The notes: generated by a model not told the origin, from the letters alone. DNA of 64,000 nt from Portunus trituberculatus (GCF_017591435.1 NC_059269.1:2395973-2459972); one strand, 5' to 3'. Positions 36,001 through 48,152 are shown, counted from the first letter of the stretch. A program made the numbers and translations.

Positions 36001-39000
36001 GTTGATGCATAAAACGCTGAAATACTCCAAAACAACCCATTTTAGACATATTTCAGTCCTTTAGACAAGTATTGTGTTTTGCCTGCAATTCTGAGTTTTG
36101 TAGCATAAAACCTTGGAATAAACCAAAATAACGCATTTTTTACATATTTCATTTGATTACACAAATAGTGTGTTTTGCATGCATTTTAGAGTGTTGATGA
36201 ATAAAACGGTAGAGTTCACCAAAATAACCCGTTTTTGACATAGTTTAGTTTTTTAGACAAATAGTGTGTTTTGCCTGCATTTCTAAGTGTTGATGCATAA
36301 AACGCTGAAATACACCAAAACAACCCAATTTTGACATATTTCAGTTCTTTAGACAAATATTGTGTTTTGCCTGCAATTCTGAGTTTTGTTGCATAAAACG
36401 CTGAAATACACATAGACAACTTATTTTTTACATATTTCAGTTGATTACACAAATTGTGTGTTTTGCTTGCATTTTAGAGTGTTGGTGCATAAAACGGTAG
36501 AGTACAGCAAAATAACCCGTTTCTGACATATTTCAGTTCCTTAGACAAATAGTGTGTTTTGCCTGCATTTCTGAGTGTTGATGCATAAAACGCTGAAATA
36601 CACCAAAACAATCCATTTTTGACATATTTCAGTCTCTTAGACATATATTGTGTTTTGTCTACAATTCTGAGTTTGGTTGCATAAAACGCTGGAATACACA
36701 TAAATAACTCATTTTTTACATATATCAGTGTATTACACAAATTGTATGTTTTCCATGCATTTTAGAGTGTTGGTGCATAATACGCGGGAGGACACCAAAA
36801 TAACCCGTTTTTTACATATTTCAGTTTCTTAGACAAATAGTATGTTTTCGTAGCATTTCTGTGCTTTGGTGAAAAAACCTAAGAATTATTAAAATATCAC
36901 GTTTTTGTTAATTCTACTTTTGATTCTCAATAATAGCTTCTTTTCATCAATTTTATTGTTTTGAAGCAAAACAAAGTAAAATGACGAATAAGTAAAATTT
37001 TTAATCGAGTTTTTTTTCATAAAACACCTTAAAAACACATAAATAAGACGATTTATGAAATAACGTGTTTTGTTTGCATATTTTAGTTTGTTGCATAAAA
37101 CGCTAGAATACACCAAAATAACCCATTTTTGACATATTTCAGTTCCCTAGACAAATAGTGTGTTTGCCTGCATTTCTTAGTGTTGATGCATAAAACACTA
37201 AAATACACCAAAACAACCCATTTTTGACATTATTCAGTTCCTTAAACAAATATTGTGTTTTGCCTGCAATTATGAGTTTTGTTGCATAAAACGCTGAAAT
37301 ACACCAAAACAACTCATTTTTTACATATTTCATTTGATTACACAAATAGTGTCTACTAAAATATCACGTTTTTGTTAATTTTACTTTAGATTTTCTATAC
37401 TTGCTTGTTTTCATCAATTTTATCGTTTTGAAGGAAAAAAATATAAAATGACGAATAGGCAAAATTTTAAATCGAGATAGATTTTTTTTCATAAAACTCC
37501 TTAAAGACACATAAATAAGACGTTTTAACAAATATAGTATTTTGCCTGCACCTCTTAGTTTGGTGTTCGCTGGAATACATCAAAATAACCCATTTTTGAC
37601 ATATATAAGTTCCTTAGACAAATAGAGTGATTTGTCTGCAATTCTGAGTATTGTTGCAGAATACGCTGATATACACCAAAATAACCCATGTTTTATATTT
37701 TTCATTTCTTTTGATAAATAGTATGTTTTGGTAGTATTTCTGTGTTTTGGTGCAAAAAAAGCTGTAAACTACTAAGAAAAACACGTTTTTGTAATTTTTT
37801 CTTTGGTTTCTCTATACAAGCTTTTTTTCAGCAATTTTATCGTTTTGAAGCAAAACAATGTTAAATGACAAATAAGCAAAATTTTCAATCGAGATAGTTT
37901 TTTTTCATAAAAACACCTTAAAACACATTAATAAGACGTTTTATCAAATATAGTGTTTTGCCTGCACTTCTGTGTTTTTTGCATAAAACGCTGGAATACT
38001 TCAAAATAACCCTCTTTTAACATATTTCAGTTCCTTAGACCAATAGTGTGTATTCTCTGCAATTCTCAGTTTTGTTGCATAAAACGCAGGAATACACCAA
38101 AATAACTCATTTTTGACATAATTGAGTATCTTAGACAAAAAAATGAGTTTTACCTGCATTTCAGAGTGTTGGTGCACAAAAGGATGGAAGACACCAAAAT
38201 AACATATTTTTGATATATTATAGTGTTTTTTGCCTGTATTTCTGTGTTTTGGTGCAAAAAAAGCTGAAAACTACTAAAATAACACAATTTTGTTAATTTA
38301 ACTTTGGATTCTCTATACCAGCTTGTTGTACTCAATTTTATCGTTTTGAATGAAAATAATGTAAAATGAATAAAAAAAAATTTCAAATTCAATTTTTTTT
38401 TCATAAATCACCTTAAGAACACATAAATAAGTTGTATTTAACAAATATAATGTTATGGGTGCATTTCTGAGTTTGGTGCATAAAACGCTAGAATATACCA
38501 AAATAACCCATTTTTGACATATATTAGTTTGTTAGACAAATAGTGATTTTTGCCTGCATTTCTGAGTTTTGTTGCATAAAACGGTGGAATACACCAAATT
38601 AACGCATTTTTCATATTTTTCTATTCCCTAGACAAACACTGTTTTTTTTCCTGAATTTCAGAGTGTTGGTGCATAAAAGGCTGGAATACACAAAAAATAA
38701 CCCATTTTTGATATGTTTCAGTTCCCTAGACAAATAGTGTGATTTCTTAGCATTTCTGTGTTTTTTTGGAAAAATGCTAAAGACTACTAAAATACCACGT
38801 TTTTGTTAATTTTACTTTGGATTCTCTATACTATCTTCTTTTCATCAATTTTATCGTTTTAAAGCAAAACAATATAAAATGACGAATAAGAAATGTTTTC
38901 AATCGAGATAGTTTTTTTTCAAAAACACATTAAAAACACATAAATAAGACGTTTTAACTAATATAGTGTTTTGCTTGCATTTCTGAGTTTGGTGCGCAAA

Positions 39001-42000
39001 ACCCTGGAATACACGAAAATAACCCATTTTTTACATATTTTAGTTCTTTAAACAAATAGTGTAGTTTGCCTGCAATTCTGAGTTTTGTTACATAAAACGC
39101 TAGAATACACCAAAAAAACCCATTTTTGACAATGGAAAACACAGAAATAACTCATTTTTGACATATTACAGTTCGTTAGAAAAAATAGTGTGTTTTGCCT
39201 GCTTTTCAAAGTTATGGTGCATAAAAGGCTGAAATACACCAAAATAAGCCATTTATGACATATTCCATTTCCTTAGATAAATAGTTTACTTTGGTAGCAT
39301 TTCTGTGTTTTGGTGGAAAAAAGATAAAAACTACTAAAATACCACGTTTTTTTAAATTTTACTGTGGATTCTCTATACTAGCTTGTTTTCATCAATTTTA
39401 TCGTTTTTAAGCAAAACAGTGCAAAATAGACGAATAAACAAAATATTGTGTTTTGCGTGCATTTCTGAGTTTTGGTGCACAAAACGCTGGAATATACCAA
39501 AAAAAAACATTTTTAACATAATTCAGTTCCTTAGACAAATAGTTTGTTTTGGCTGCATTTTTGAGTTTTTTTGCATAAAACGCTGGAATACACCAAAATA
39601 ACTCATTTTTGACATTTCAGTTCCTTACAAAAATAGTTTGTTTTGCCTGCTTTTCAGAGTTTGTGCATAAAACTCCGGAATACACCAAAATAACTCATTT
39701 TTGACATATTTCAGTTCCTTAGACAAATAGTGTTTTTTGGTAGCATTTTTGTGTTTTCGTGGAAAAAAGCTAAAAACTACTAAAATACCACGTTATTTAA
39801 AATTTTACTTTGGATTTTCTACACTAGCTTATTTTCATCAATTTTATCATTTTCAAGCAAAACAAAATAAAATAACGAATAAGCAAAATTTTATATCGAT
39901 ATAGTTTTTTTTTCATAAAAACACCTTAAAAACACATAAATAAGACGTTTTAGCAAATATAGTGTTTTGCCTGCATTTCTGAGATTGGTGCATAAAACGC
40001 TATAATACACCAAAATAACCCATTTCTGACATATTTTAGTTTCCTAGATAAATACTGTGTTTTGCCTGCATTTCTGTGTTTTGGTGCATAAAACGCTGGA
40101 ATATACTAAAGAAAACATTTTTGACATATTTCAGTTCCCTAGACAAATAGCGTGTTTTGCCTGCATTTCTGAGTTTTCGTGCATAAAACGCTGGAATACA
40201 CCAAAATAACCCCTTTTGATATATTTCAGTTTCCTAGACACATAGTGTTTTTTGCTTGCAATTTTGAGTTTTGTTGCATAAAACGCTGCATATACCAAAA
40301 TAACTCCTTTTTTACATATATCAGTTCCTTAGAAAAATACTGTGTTTTGCCTGCTTTTCAGAGTGTTGGTGCATAAAATTCTGGAATACACCAAAATAAC
40401 CCATTTTTGACATATTTCAGTTCCTTAGACAAATAGTGTATTTTGGTGGCATTTCTCTGTTTTAGTGAAAAAAAAGCTAAAACTACTAAAATATCATTTT
40501 TTTTATTTAACTTTGGATTCTCTATACTAGCTTGTTTTCATCAATTTTATCGTTATGAAGCAAAACAATGTAAAATGACTAAGCAAAATTTTCAATCGAG
40601 ATAGTTTTTTTTTTTTCATAAAACACCTTAAAAACAGATAAATAAGACATTTTAACAAAATATTGTGTTTTTGTGTTTTGGTGCACAAAACGCTGGAACT
40701 CTCGTATACCAAAATAACCCATTTTTGACAAATTTCAGTTCCTTAGAGAAATAGTGTGTTTTGCGTGCATTTCTGAGTTTTGATGCATAACCCGCTGGAA
40801 TACACCAAAATAACCCCCTTTTGAGTTATTTAGACAAATAGTGTGTTTTTTGGTAGCATTTCTGTGTTTTGGTGGAAAAAAGCTAAAAACTACTAAAATA
40901 CTACGTTTTTCTTAATTTCACTTATGATTCTCTATACTAGCTTGTTTTTATCAAATTTATCGTTTTGAAGCAAAACAATTTACATTGACGAATAAGCAAA
41001 ATTTTCAATCGATATAGTTTTTTTTTCATAAAACGCCTTAAAAACACATAAAAATGTTGTTTTAACAAACATAATGTTTTGCCTGCATCTTTGAGTTTCG
41101 TGCATAAAACGCTGGAATACACTAAAATAACCCATTTTTTAAATATTTTGAGTTCCTTAGTGTGTTTTGCCTGTATTTATGAATTTTGGTGCATAAAACA
41201 CCGGAATACACCAAAATAACCCCTTTTTGTCATATTTCAGTTCCTTATACAAGTGGTGTGTTTTGCCTGAAAATTCTGAGTTTTGTTCCATAAAACGCTC
41301 GAATACACCAAAATAACCCATTTTTTACATATTCTAGTGCCTTAGACAAATAGTGTGTTTTGCCTGCATTTGAGAGTGTTGCTCCATAAAACGCTGGAAT
41401 AAACCAAAACAACCCATTTTTGACATTTCAGTTCCTTAGTTTTGTTGCATAAAACGCAGGAATTTACCAAAATAACTCATTTTTGACATATTTCTGTTCC
41501 CTAGAAAAATAGTGTGTTTTTCCTGCATTTCAGTGTTGGTGCATAAAACGCTGGAATACAACAAAATAACTCCTTTTTGACCTATTTCATATATTTAAAC
41601 AAATAGTGTGTTTTGCCTGCAATTTTGAGTTTTGTTGCATAAAACGCTGAAATACACCAAAATAACTCATTTTTGACATATTTCAGTTCCTTAGAAAAAG
41701 AATTGTGTTTTGTCTGTATTTCAGAGTTTTGGTGCAAAAAACGCTGGAATACACTAAGATAACCCATATGTTAACACATTTAAGTTCTTTACATAGATAT
41801 TGTGTTTTGCTGCAATTTTGAGTTTTGTTGCATAATACGCTGGAATATACCAAAATTACCGATTTTTTACATATTTCAGTTCCTTAGACAAAAAGTGTGT
41901 TTTGCCTGCATTTCTGAGTTTTGGTGCAAAAAACGCTGGAATACAACAATATAACCCATTTTGGATATATTTCAGTTCCTTAGACAAATAGAGTGTTTTT

Positions 42001-42482
42001 GTACTATTTCTGTGTTTTGGTGAAAAACGTTTAAACTACTAAAATAAGACTTTTTTTATTTCAATTTTTTTCTCTTTATTAGCTTGTTTTCATCAATTTT
42101 ATCGTTTTGAAGCAAAACAATGTAAAATGACGAATAAGCAAAATTTTCAAACACATTGATTAAACAAAATTCTAAATCGAGATGGTTTTTTTTTTCATAC
42201 AACACCTTAAAATACATAAATAATACGTTTTATCAAATATAGTTTTTTGCCTGATTTTCTAAGGTTTGGTGAATACACCAAAATAATCTATTTTCGACAT
42301 ATTTCAATTTCCTAGACAAGTAGTGTTTTTTGGTATCATTTCTGTGTTTTGGTACAAAAAATTTGAAAACTACTAAAATAACACGTTTTTATTAATTTCA
42401 CGTTGGTTTCTCTATATTAGCTTGTTTTCATCAATTTTATCGTTTTGAAGCAAAACAATGTAAAATGACGAATAAGCAAAAT
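30011..42482 (-). repeat. Satellite array, reverse block 1 (diverged)
   Basis: The same 96-bp monomer as the forward block, but reverse-complemented (plus strand reads CATAAAACGCTGGAATACAC ... TTTGACATATTTCAGTTCCT). Spacer units occur near 30.1, 31.0, 32.8, 33.7, 34.5, 35.4, 36.9, 37.4, 37.8, 38.3, 38.8, 39.3, 39.8, 40.5, 40.9, 42.0 and 42.4 kb. In 30-37.3 kb the monomers cycle through three subtypes; after 37.4 kb this order fades and spacers come more often. Copies differ by many point changes and small indels, so this block is older than the forward one. Confidence 0.95.
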
Positions 42483-42620
42483 TGTGGCTAAAAATAGACA
42501 CGAGATATCGTGAGGGAGTGTTGCCTTTCGCGGTGCAAATATTTTCCGAATAATATGTACTTGTATTTCGTTATAACAAAGCGATTTAAAAAATTTTATT
42601 TATGTCATACAAAGTTTTCA

Positions 42621-43835
42621 CTACCACAATATAACAGTTACCAAAAACATGATGTTTTCCACCCCCTTGATATGGTGGACTTCCAAGTTGAAGGGTTGAG
42701 TTAACAAGGCCCACCTATTTATGTGTTGGTTTCGGTTCTTCATGGCGTGAGGGAAGGCCAGAGGGTTGTGATCGGTGAAGACCTTCGTAGTTTGAGGGCC
42801 AGGATGAAGGTAGCCCTCAAAACGTTGGAGCGCCAGGACGAGTGCCAGAGCCTCCTTCTCGATGGTGAAGTAGTTGAGTTGATGTTTCTTCAGCTTGGTG
42901 GAGTGATAGGCGATGGGATGGAGGATGCCGCTTGTGGGGTCCGCTTGTAGTAGGACAGCACCCACTCCAACTCCACTCGCGTCCACTTGTAGATGGAAGG
43001 GGCGGGAGTGATCTGGCGTCCAGACCACTGGCTCCGAGGAGAGGAACGTCTTGAGATGTTGGAAGGCTTGGTCCCAGGTCGGGATCCAGTGGAAGGGGAC
43101 GGAAGTGCTGATAAGGTCCGTCAGGGAGGCGGCCAGGGTAGAGAAGTTCCTACAGAATCGTCTGTAGAAACCAGCCATCCCCAAGAACCTCATGAGAGCT
43201 TTCCTGGTGGTAGGAACAGGGAAGCCAAGGATGGCCTCTACGTTGGCTCTCTTGGGGCAAACCTTGCCGTTCCCCACCACATGTCCCAGGTAGACCACTG
43301 TAGACTTCCCGAAGGTGGACTTGGCCAGGTTGATTGTAAGACCGGCTTCCTGTAACCGACCCATCAGCCTCCGGAGACGGGTTAGATGTGTCACCCAGTC
43401 GTCCGAAGTCACCACCAGGTCGTCCAGATAGGCAGATGTTCCCTCCAAGTCCTGGGTGATGTAATTTATAGCCCTCTGGAAGGTGGCGGGAGCATTAGAT
43501 AAGCCGAAGGGCATCACTGTGTATTGGTATAGCCCGAAGGGGGTGATGAAGGCAGATATTATTCGGGCCTCGTCCGAGAGGGGAATCTGGTAGTAACCCT
43601 TAAGTAAATCTATGGTGGTAACAAATTTGGCTACTCCTATGCTATCTATAAGGTCCTCTATCAAGGGCATTGGGTACGAGTCTGGCACCGTCACTTTATT
43701 TAATTTCCTGTAGTCGGTGCAAAATCGACTACTACCATCTGGCTTAGATGTTAACAGGCAGGGAGAAGCCCAGGGGGATATACTAGGTTCTGCAAGGTGA
43801 TGACAGAGCAAATAGTCTACCTCTTTTTTCATCAA
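42621..43835 (-). CDS. Reverse transcriptase-RNase H of the Gmr1-like element
   Basis: An open frame of 404 residues. RT blocks are seen in order: LAEPSISPWASPCLLTSKPD, RFCTDYRKLNKVTVPDSYPM, TTIDLLKGYYQIPL, FGLYQYTVMPFGLSNAPATF, the catalytic AYLDDLVV (YLDD at 43419-43430) and LGHVVGNGKV, followed by thumb and connection. RNase H follows with LQVDASGVGVGAVLLQ, IEKEALALVLALQRFEGYLH and FTDHNPLAF. Family relatives end soon after the HHIKG block with an ADALSR-like motif; here that motif is replaced by unrelated codons and a stop, so the 3' end is truncated. The N-terminus is continuous in sense with the integrase C-terminal region upstream. Confidence 0.92.
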   Translation of the reverse strand: MMKKEVDYLLCHHLAEPSISPWASPCLLTSKPDGSSRFCTDYRKLNKVTVPDSYPMPLIEDLIDSIGVAKFVTTIDLLKGYYQIPLSDEARIISAFITPFGLYQYTVMPFGLSNAPATFQRAINYITQDLEGTSAYLDDLVVTSDDWVTHLTRLRRLMGRLQEAGLTINLAKSTFGKSTVVYLGHVVGNGKVCPKRANVEAILGFPVPTTRKALMRFLGMAGFYRRFCRNFSTLAASLTDLISTSVPFHWIPTWDQAFQHLKTFLSSEPVVWTPDHSRPFHLQVDASGVGVGAVLLQADPTSGILHPIAYHSTKLKKHQLNYFTIEKEALALVLALQRFEGYLHPGPQTTKVFTDHNPLAFPHAMKNRNQHINRWALLTQPFNLEVHHIKGVENIMFLVTVILW

Positions 43836-44786
43836 GTCTATTTTAATGGGTGAAATGCGATAGGCTGGTTATCTTATAGGCTTGATATCATTAGATATTA
43901 GTTATACCATTTTGGATAGTAGTACAAAATCCTGGAAGGTCACCTGTGATTTCTGAAAAGTCTAGCAATAACTTTTTATGATCAGACTGTTGTGAAGGTG
44001 TTAAGGAAAGAAAAACCTCATCAAGGTTGGACATGATTTCGCTGTTTGAGGGGCGTCCTTTAGGTGACGAGAAGAGAAATTCGATGTCGGACTCTTCCTT
44101 GGGGGGCACAGGACCAGACTCATTCCCTACCAGACATACAGGTACAGTGCGAGACAAGTCGTCCTCTGGTTCTCTGGAGTGGTAAGGTTTCATTAGATTC
44201 ATATGAACTAGTTGGGAATCCTTACGACGGTCAGGAGTGTGGACCACATAGTTTAATGGACTTAGTTTATCAGCCACAACATAAGGTCCCATGAATTTAC
44301 TGTGAAGATTAGAGCATTGCCTGGAGTGGGGAGAAAAAGTAAAACCTTGTCTCTTGGTTTGAGACTTCTCATGACAGATTTGGGAAGAGAATTTTGTTGC
44401 ATTTTAGTTTGAGATTTGAGGAAGTTTGATTTAGCAAAACATCTGACTTCACTGATTTTATTCTTAAGGTTACTGATGGAGTCAGACACACTGGGGCTTG
44501 AAGGAGTATTTTGAGTAAACCATTGATCCTTTAATATTTTGAGAGGCCCCCTCATCTTTCTACCATAGAGTTATTCAAAAGGGGAGCAACCTAAAGAATC
44601 TTGAGGAGATTCTCTTAAAGCGAAGAGAAGGAAAGAGATACTTTCATCCCACTCTCCTTGATGCTCCAAGCAATACTTCTTCATCATGGATTTTAATGTT
44701 TGATAAAACCGCTCCAGACAGCCTTAGGATTTGGGGTGGTAAGCCGAGGAGATTACATGGTCGATGTTTAGCTCATTCACTGTCTG
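43836..44786 (-). pseudogene. Integrase C-terminal (GPY/F-type) domain and linker to RT, broken
   Basis: Minus-strand frames carry a GPYVVADKLSPLNYVV segment followed by HTPDRRKDSQLVHMNLMKPY, the usual integrase GPY/F-type C-terminal domain. An acidic linker then leads to FSEITGDLPGF just ahead of RT. Upstream pieces (44262-44555) are basic and helical. Frame breaks separate it from the integrase core and from RT. Its position right before RT shows that integrase-before-RT is the native order rather than a rearrangement. Confidence 0.75.
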
Positions 44787-45624
44787 TTAGAAAAAATTGC
44801 TAGTGAAATTGCTACCCTTGTCAGACTGAATTTGTTTTGGAATTCCAACCCAGGTGAAAAAATGTATTAGATGTTTTACAATGGTCTTTGATGTGATGTT
44901 CTTAAGAGGGAATGCTTCAGGGTACCTGGTAGTGGGATCCATGAGGGTTAACAAATACTGATTCCCTCGTTTGGTTTTGGGTAAGGGCCCTACGCAGTCT
45001 AGAACGATCTTTTCGAAGGGCTCCGTCTGAACTGGAATAGGCGTCAGAGGAGCTGGCACAAGGCGTTCGTTAGGTTTACCCATAATTTGACATATATGAC
45101 ATGTTTTTACATAGTGTGACATCCTTTTTCATTACTGGCCAAAAAAAATGTTGAAGAGCCTTCTTGTAGGTTTTTTGGATGCCTAGATGACCTGACAATC
45201 CATCATGAGCTAGTTCTATAATGGCTGGTCTTACAGGCAAGGGGATGACAACTTGATGTGTTTCTGACCAGGTGTCTAGTTGTTTCAGTTCAGGAGGTTT
45301 GTAGGCACGCATCAGGACTCCTTCCTGATAATAAAAACAAGGCAATTTAGACATATCCTTTGTCTCAATGGCAACATGTCTGATTTTAGCCAAAGTGAGA
45401 TCCTGTTCCTGAGCATTAATCAAATTCTCCTTTGAAATGATGTTATTGTACAAGTTGTCAGTAGAGGCAGTCATTGCTGGAGGAGGTGGTGAAAGGGCAG
45501 GGCACTTGGACTGAGACCTGGTGACTGCACACACTGGGAAGAAGTGAGGGGACGTTTCGTCCAGGGTCTTACTGGGACTTTCTGTTAAGGAAGAATCAAG
45601 AACAATTAAGTTTGGAACAGCCAA
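44787..45624 (-). pseudogene. Integrase zinc-binding and catalytic core region, frameshifted
   Basis: The first frame (45624-45076) includes IELAHDGLSGHLGIQKTYKK and FFWPVMKKDVTLCK, the His-His part of the HHCC zinc domain. The next frame supplies TCHICQ and then the core: IVLDCVGPLPKTKRGNQYLL (first catalytic Asp) and QSDKGSNFTS (second Asp). The expected catalytic Glu region beyond 44787 is lost to frame disruption. A frameshift near 45100 splits the two domains. It would insert cDNA into host DNA if intact; this copy cannot. Confidence 0.85.
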
Positions 45625-45705
45625 GTTACCCGCAAGATCGTTACCCAGTACAAGATGTACCCCTGGTACTGCCAGTTCACCAGGTTTAATGGCTACCGCA
45701 ACCTC

Positions 45706-46014
45706 TCATGAAATGAACGAGCACTGTAAACTAATTTTAGTCAAGGGATAGGAGAGCTGTGATTCAAGACCTTTAAGGATCACCTTCTCCCCAGTGAAAG
45801 CCTGTTTGATGTTAGGGATGACATCTTCCCTTAAGATGGATTGGGCAGCACCTGTATCACGCAGAACCTTGACGTTTATTGCCTTGTCTTTACCATCAGT
45901 CAGGGACACTTTACCTTGATACGTGTACGAGTCATAAAGTTCTAGAGGAGAGTTGACAGGGTTAGCTAGGGCCACTGGTTTCTTCTTCTCAAATGTGTTA
46001 GGTTTAGGGGCCAC
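45706..46014 (-). pseudogene. Retropepsin-like protease region
   Basis: The frame contains INVKVLRDTGAAQSIL, with the DTGA active-site motif (45847-45858), followed by hydrophobic strands (EKVILKGLESQLSYPL). This is the dimeric aspartic protease of LTR elements. It lies between the Gag zinc knuckle and the integrase, as in the Gmr1-like order, and is separated from both by stops. Confidence 0.82.
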
Positions 46015-46056
46015 AAAAGAAGGTTGACGTTGAGAGGCCTTGCAATTTGGGTGTCT

Positions 46057-46098
46057 ACATTTCTGGATCGTGTGACCTGGCTTCTTACAGTATGTACA
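46057..46098 (-). other. Gag zinc knuckle (CX2CX4HX4C)
   Basis: Fourteen codons read CTYCKKPGHTIQKC, a perfect retroviral-type CCHC knuckle for RNA binding in nucleocapsid. It lies between the SCAN-like Gag frame and the protease, and in a frame interrupted on the Gag side. Confidence 0.85.
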
Positions 46099-46436
46099 CC
46101 AGTGGAAATTATACGCATTTTGGTCGTCTTACCACCCGCGCCCCCAAACCTTCCCCAAAGGAAGAGCTAACATTACATAGTGAACCACGACCTCTACTAC
46201 CTAGGGATCCCATCAACAAAGGAAAGGCATCAGCTACTTTAGCGGCAGACATAAGATCACTCTCTCCCCGTTCTTCCACATGCCTCAGAATATTAAAGGG
46301 TAACTTGTTCTTCCATTCTTCCAAGACCATTAGATTGAGCAACTACGAAAAGGTGGTAATGTTAAGGGCGGCTAACCATTTCTTAAATTGTCTTAGCAAA
46401 TTCAACATAGGTGTGAGAGTCTGGTTTCACATACTT

Positions 46437-47068
46437 TCAGAACTGTTGTCTGTATCCGTTAGAAGTGATAGAGTAGGCGTCTAGAATGTTACCTTTGATC
46501 TCTTTATACTCTATCTCATCACTAAGGCCGTTGTATACCCTGTAAGCTTTTCCTACTAGCTTAGGAACAAGGAGAGACACCCACTGATCCTTGGGCCATT
46601 TATTCCTATTAGCAATGCTCTCAAAAGCGCGAAATGACCCGTCAACAACAGATTTATCCAAAGTGGGAACTAGCGGAGCAGCTATAGCGGGAGTAAAGCT
46701 TGCTAACTTTTTCTTTATATCTATTTCTTCCCCTCTAAACTTAGCGTCATTTCGCAGGGTTAACTCCTGAATTTCTAACTCTTTCTCCTGCCTTTTAAGT
46801 TGTTACTGAAATTCTCTCTATATATCTTCTTTTTCTGCCTGTAGTTGCATTTGTTTTTCTTGTAATTGCATTTCTTTCGCTTCTTTTTCTGCCTGTAGTT
46901 GCATTTGTTTTTCATGCATCCGGTATTCTAGTCTAAGCTTCTCAATTTCCCACTGACTTATCCTACTCTTATCCTGTTCTTCTTGAGAACTGTGTATTAT
47001 AGTCCTCGCAGAGGCTGCTGACATGGGAGTTAACTCTTCTATGGCATTTCCTTCCACGGGCCGTAACA
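46437..47068 (-). pseudogene. Gag: coiled-coil N-terminal part and SCAN-like domain, broken
   Basis: 46818-47068 encodes a helical, Gln/Glu/Lys-rich segment with a repeated KQMQLQAEKE motif, likely coiled coil. After stops near 46800, 46437-46661 encodes FRAFESIANRNKWPKDQW, LVPKLVGKAYRVYNGLSD and a YRQQF end. This is the helical Gag pattern from which SCAN domains are thought to derive (Trp at the start, LVPKLVGKA helix, Tyr-Arg at the end). It would assemble the particle core. It cannot be translated as one piece here. Confidence 0.72.
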
Positions 47069-47906
47069 TTGCATTTCAGAGTTTTGGTGCAAAAAACACT
47101 AGAATACACAAAAATAACCCATTTTTGACACATTTTAGTTTTTTGCCGAAATTCTGAGTTTTGTTGCATAAAACCATTTTTGACTTATTTCAGTTCCTTA
47201 GACAAATAGTGAGTTTTGCCTGCATTTCTGAGTTTTGGTGCATAAAACGCTGAAATACACCAAAATAACCCATTTTGGACATATTTCAGTTCCTTAGACA
47301 AATAGTGTTTTGGTAGCATTTCTGTGTTTTGGTGAAAAAAAATTTAAACTACTAAAATATCACGTTTTTGTTAATTTGACTTTGGTTTCTCTATATTAGC
47401 TTGTTTTCATCAATTTTATCGTTTTGAATCAAAACAATGTAAAATGACGAACAAGGAAAATTTTCAATAGAGATAGTTTTTGTTCATAAAACATCTAAAG
47501 AACACATAAATAAGACGTTTTAACAAATATAGTGTTTTGCCATATTTCATTTTTTAAGACAAATAGTGTGGTTTGGTAGCATTTCTGTGTTTTAGTGCAA
47601 AAAAGCTGAAAACCACTAAAATAAAACGTTTTTGTTAATTTCACTTTCGTTTCTCTATATAAGCTTATTTTCATCAATTTTATCGTTTTAAAGCAAAACA
47701 ATGTAAAATGACGAATAAGCAAAATTTTCAATCGATATAATTTTTTTTCATAAAGCACTTTAAAAACACATAAATAAGACGTTTTAACAAATATAGTGTT
47801 TTGCCTGCATAAAACGCTGGAATGCACCAAAATAACCCATTTTTGAAATATTTCAGTTCCTTAGACAAACAGTGTTTCTTATCTGTATTGTTCAGAGGTT
47901 TGGTGC
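47069..47906 (-). repeat. Satellite array, reverse block 2
   Basis: Diverged 96-bp monomers and two spacer units between the Gmr1-like element and the CR1 LINE, same orientation as block 1. Ends at GGTGC, exactly where the LINE starts. Confidence 0.93.
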
Positions 47907-48152
47907 TTTTGAGTGTTAGTGAAGTGAAAGTGTGTACTGCAAGTGTTAGATTAGAGTGAAATAGTGGTTAGAATCAGTGTTTGTGAGTTAAAAGTATTTT
48001 TGTAGAGCGAGGAGACTAGGCTTGTAACTGTCAAGTTGACCTTGAAAGAGGATTAGTTGACCTCACTTAGGCCCCCCCACCACCGCGGTTCCCCCACCCC
48101 GCCGTCACCAAGTATTTTTATTTGTTTGTGAGTTAACAGATTGTAAGTTAGT

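Larger units (their letters stand above)
42484..47068 (-). mobile_element. Ty3/Gypsy-type retroelement with integrase upstream of RT (Gmr1-like), decayed
   Basis: Read on the minus strand the domain order is Gag coiled coil, SCAN-like Gag, zinc knuckle, protease, integrase with its C-terminal domain, then RT and RNase H. Ordinary Gypsy elements have integrase last. The order seen here is the copia-like order known for the Gmr1-like branch, whose Gag is related to the vertebrate SCAN domain. It is embedded in satellite on both sides. No LTR pair is recognisable: the 3' end breaks just after RNase H (the HHIKGVEN block is followed by unrelated sequence), and the right junction begins TGTTACGGCCCG. 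About 90 bp of satellite appears to be missing at the insertion. Gag, integrase and linker are interrupted; RT-RNase H is open. Confidence 0.85.

Noticed and set aside
42723..43355. Plus-strand frames over the RT region
   Set aside because: Antisense shadows of the RT-RNase H coding sequence.
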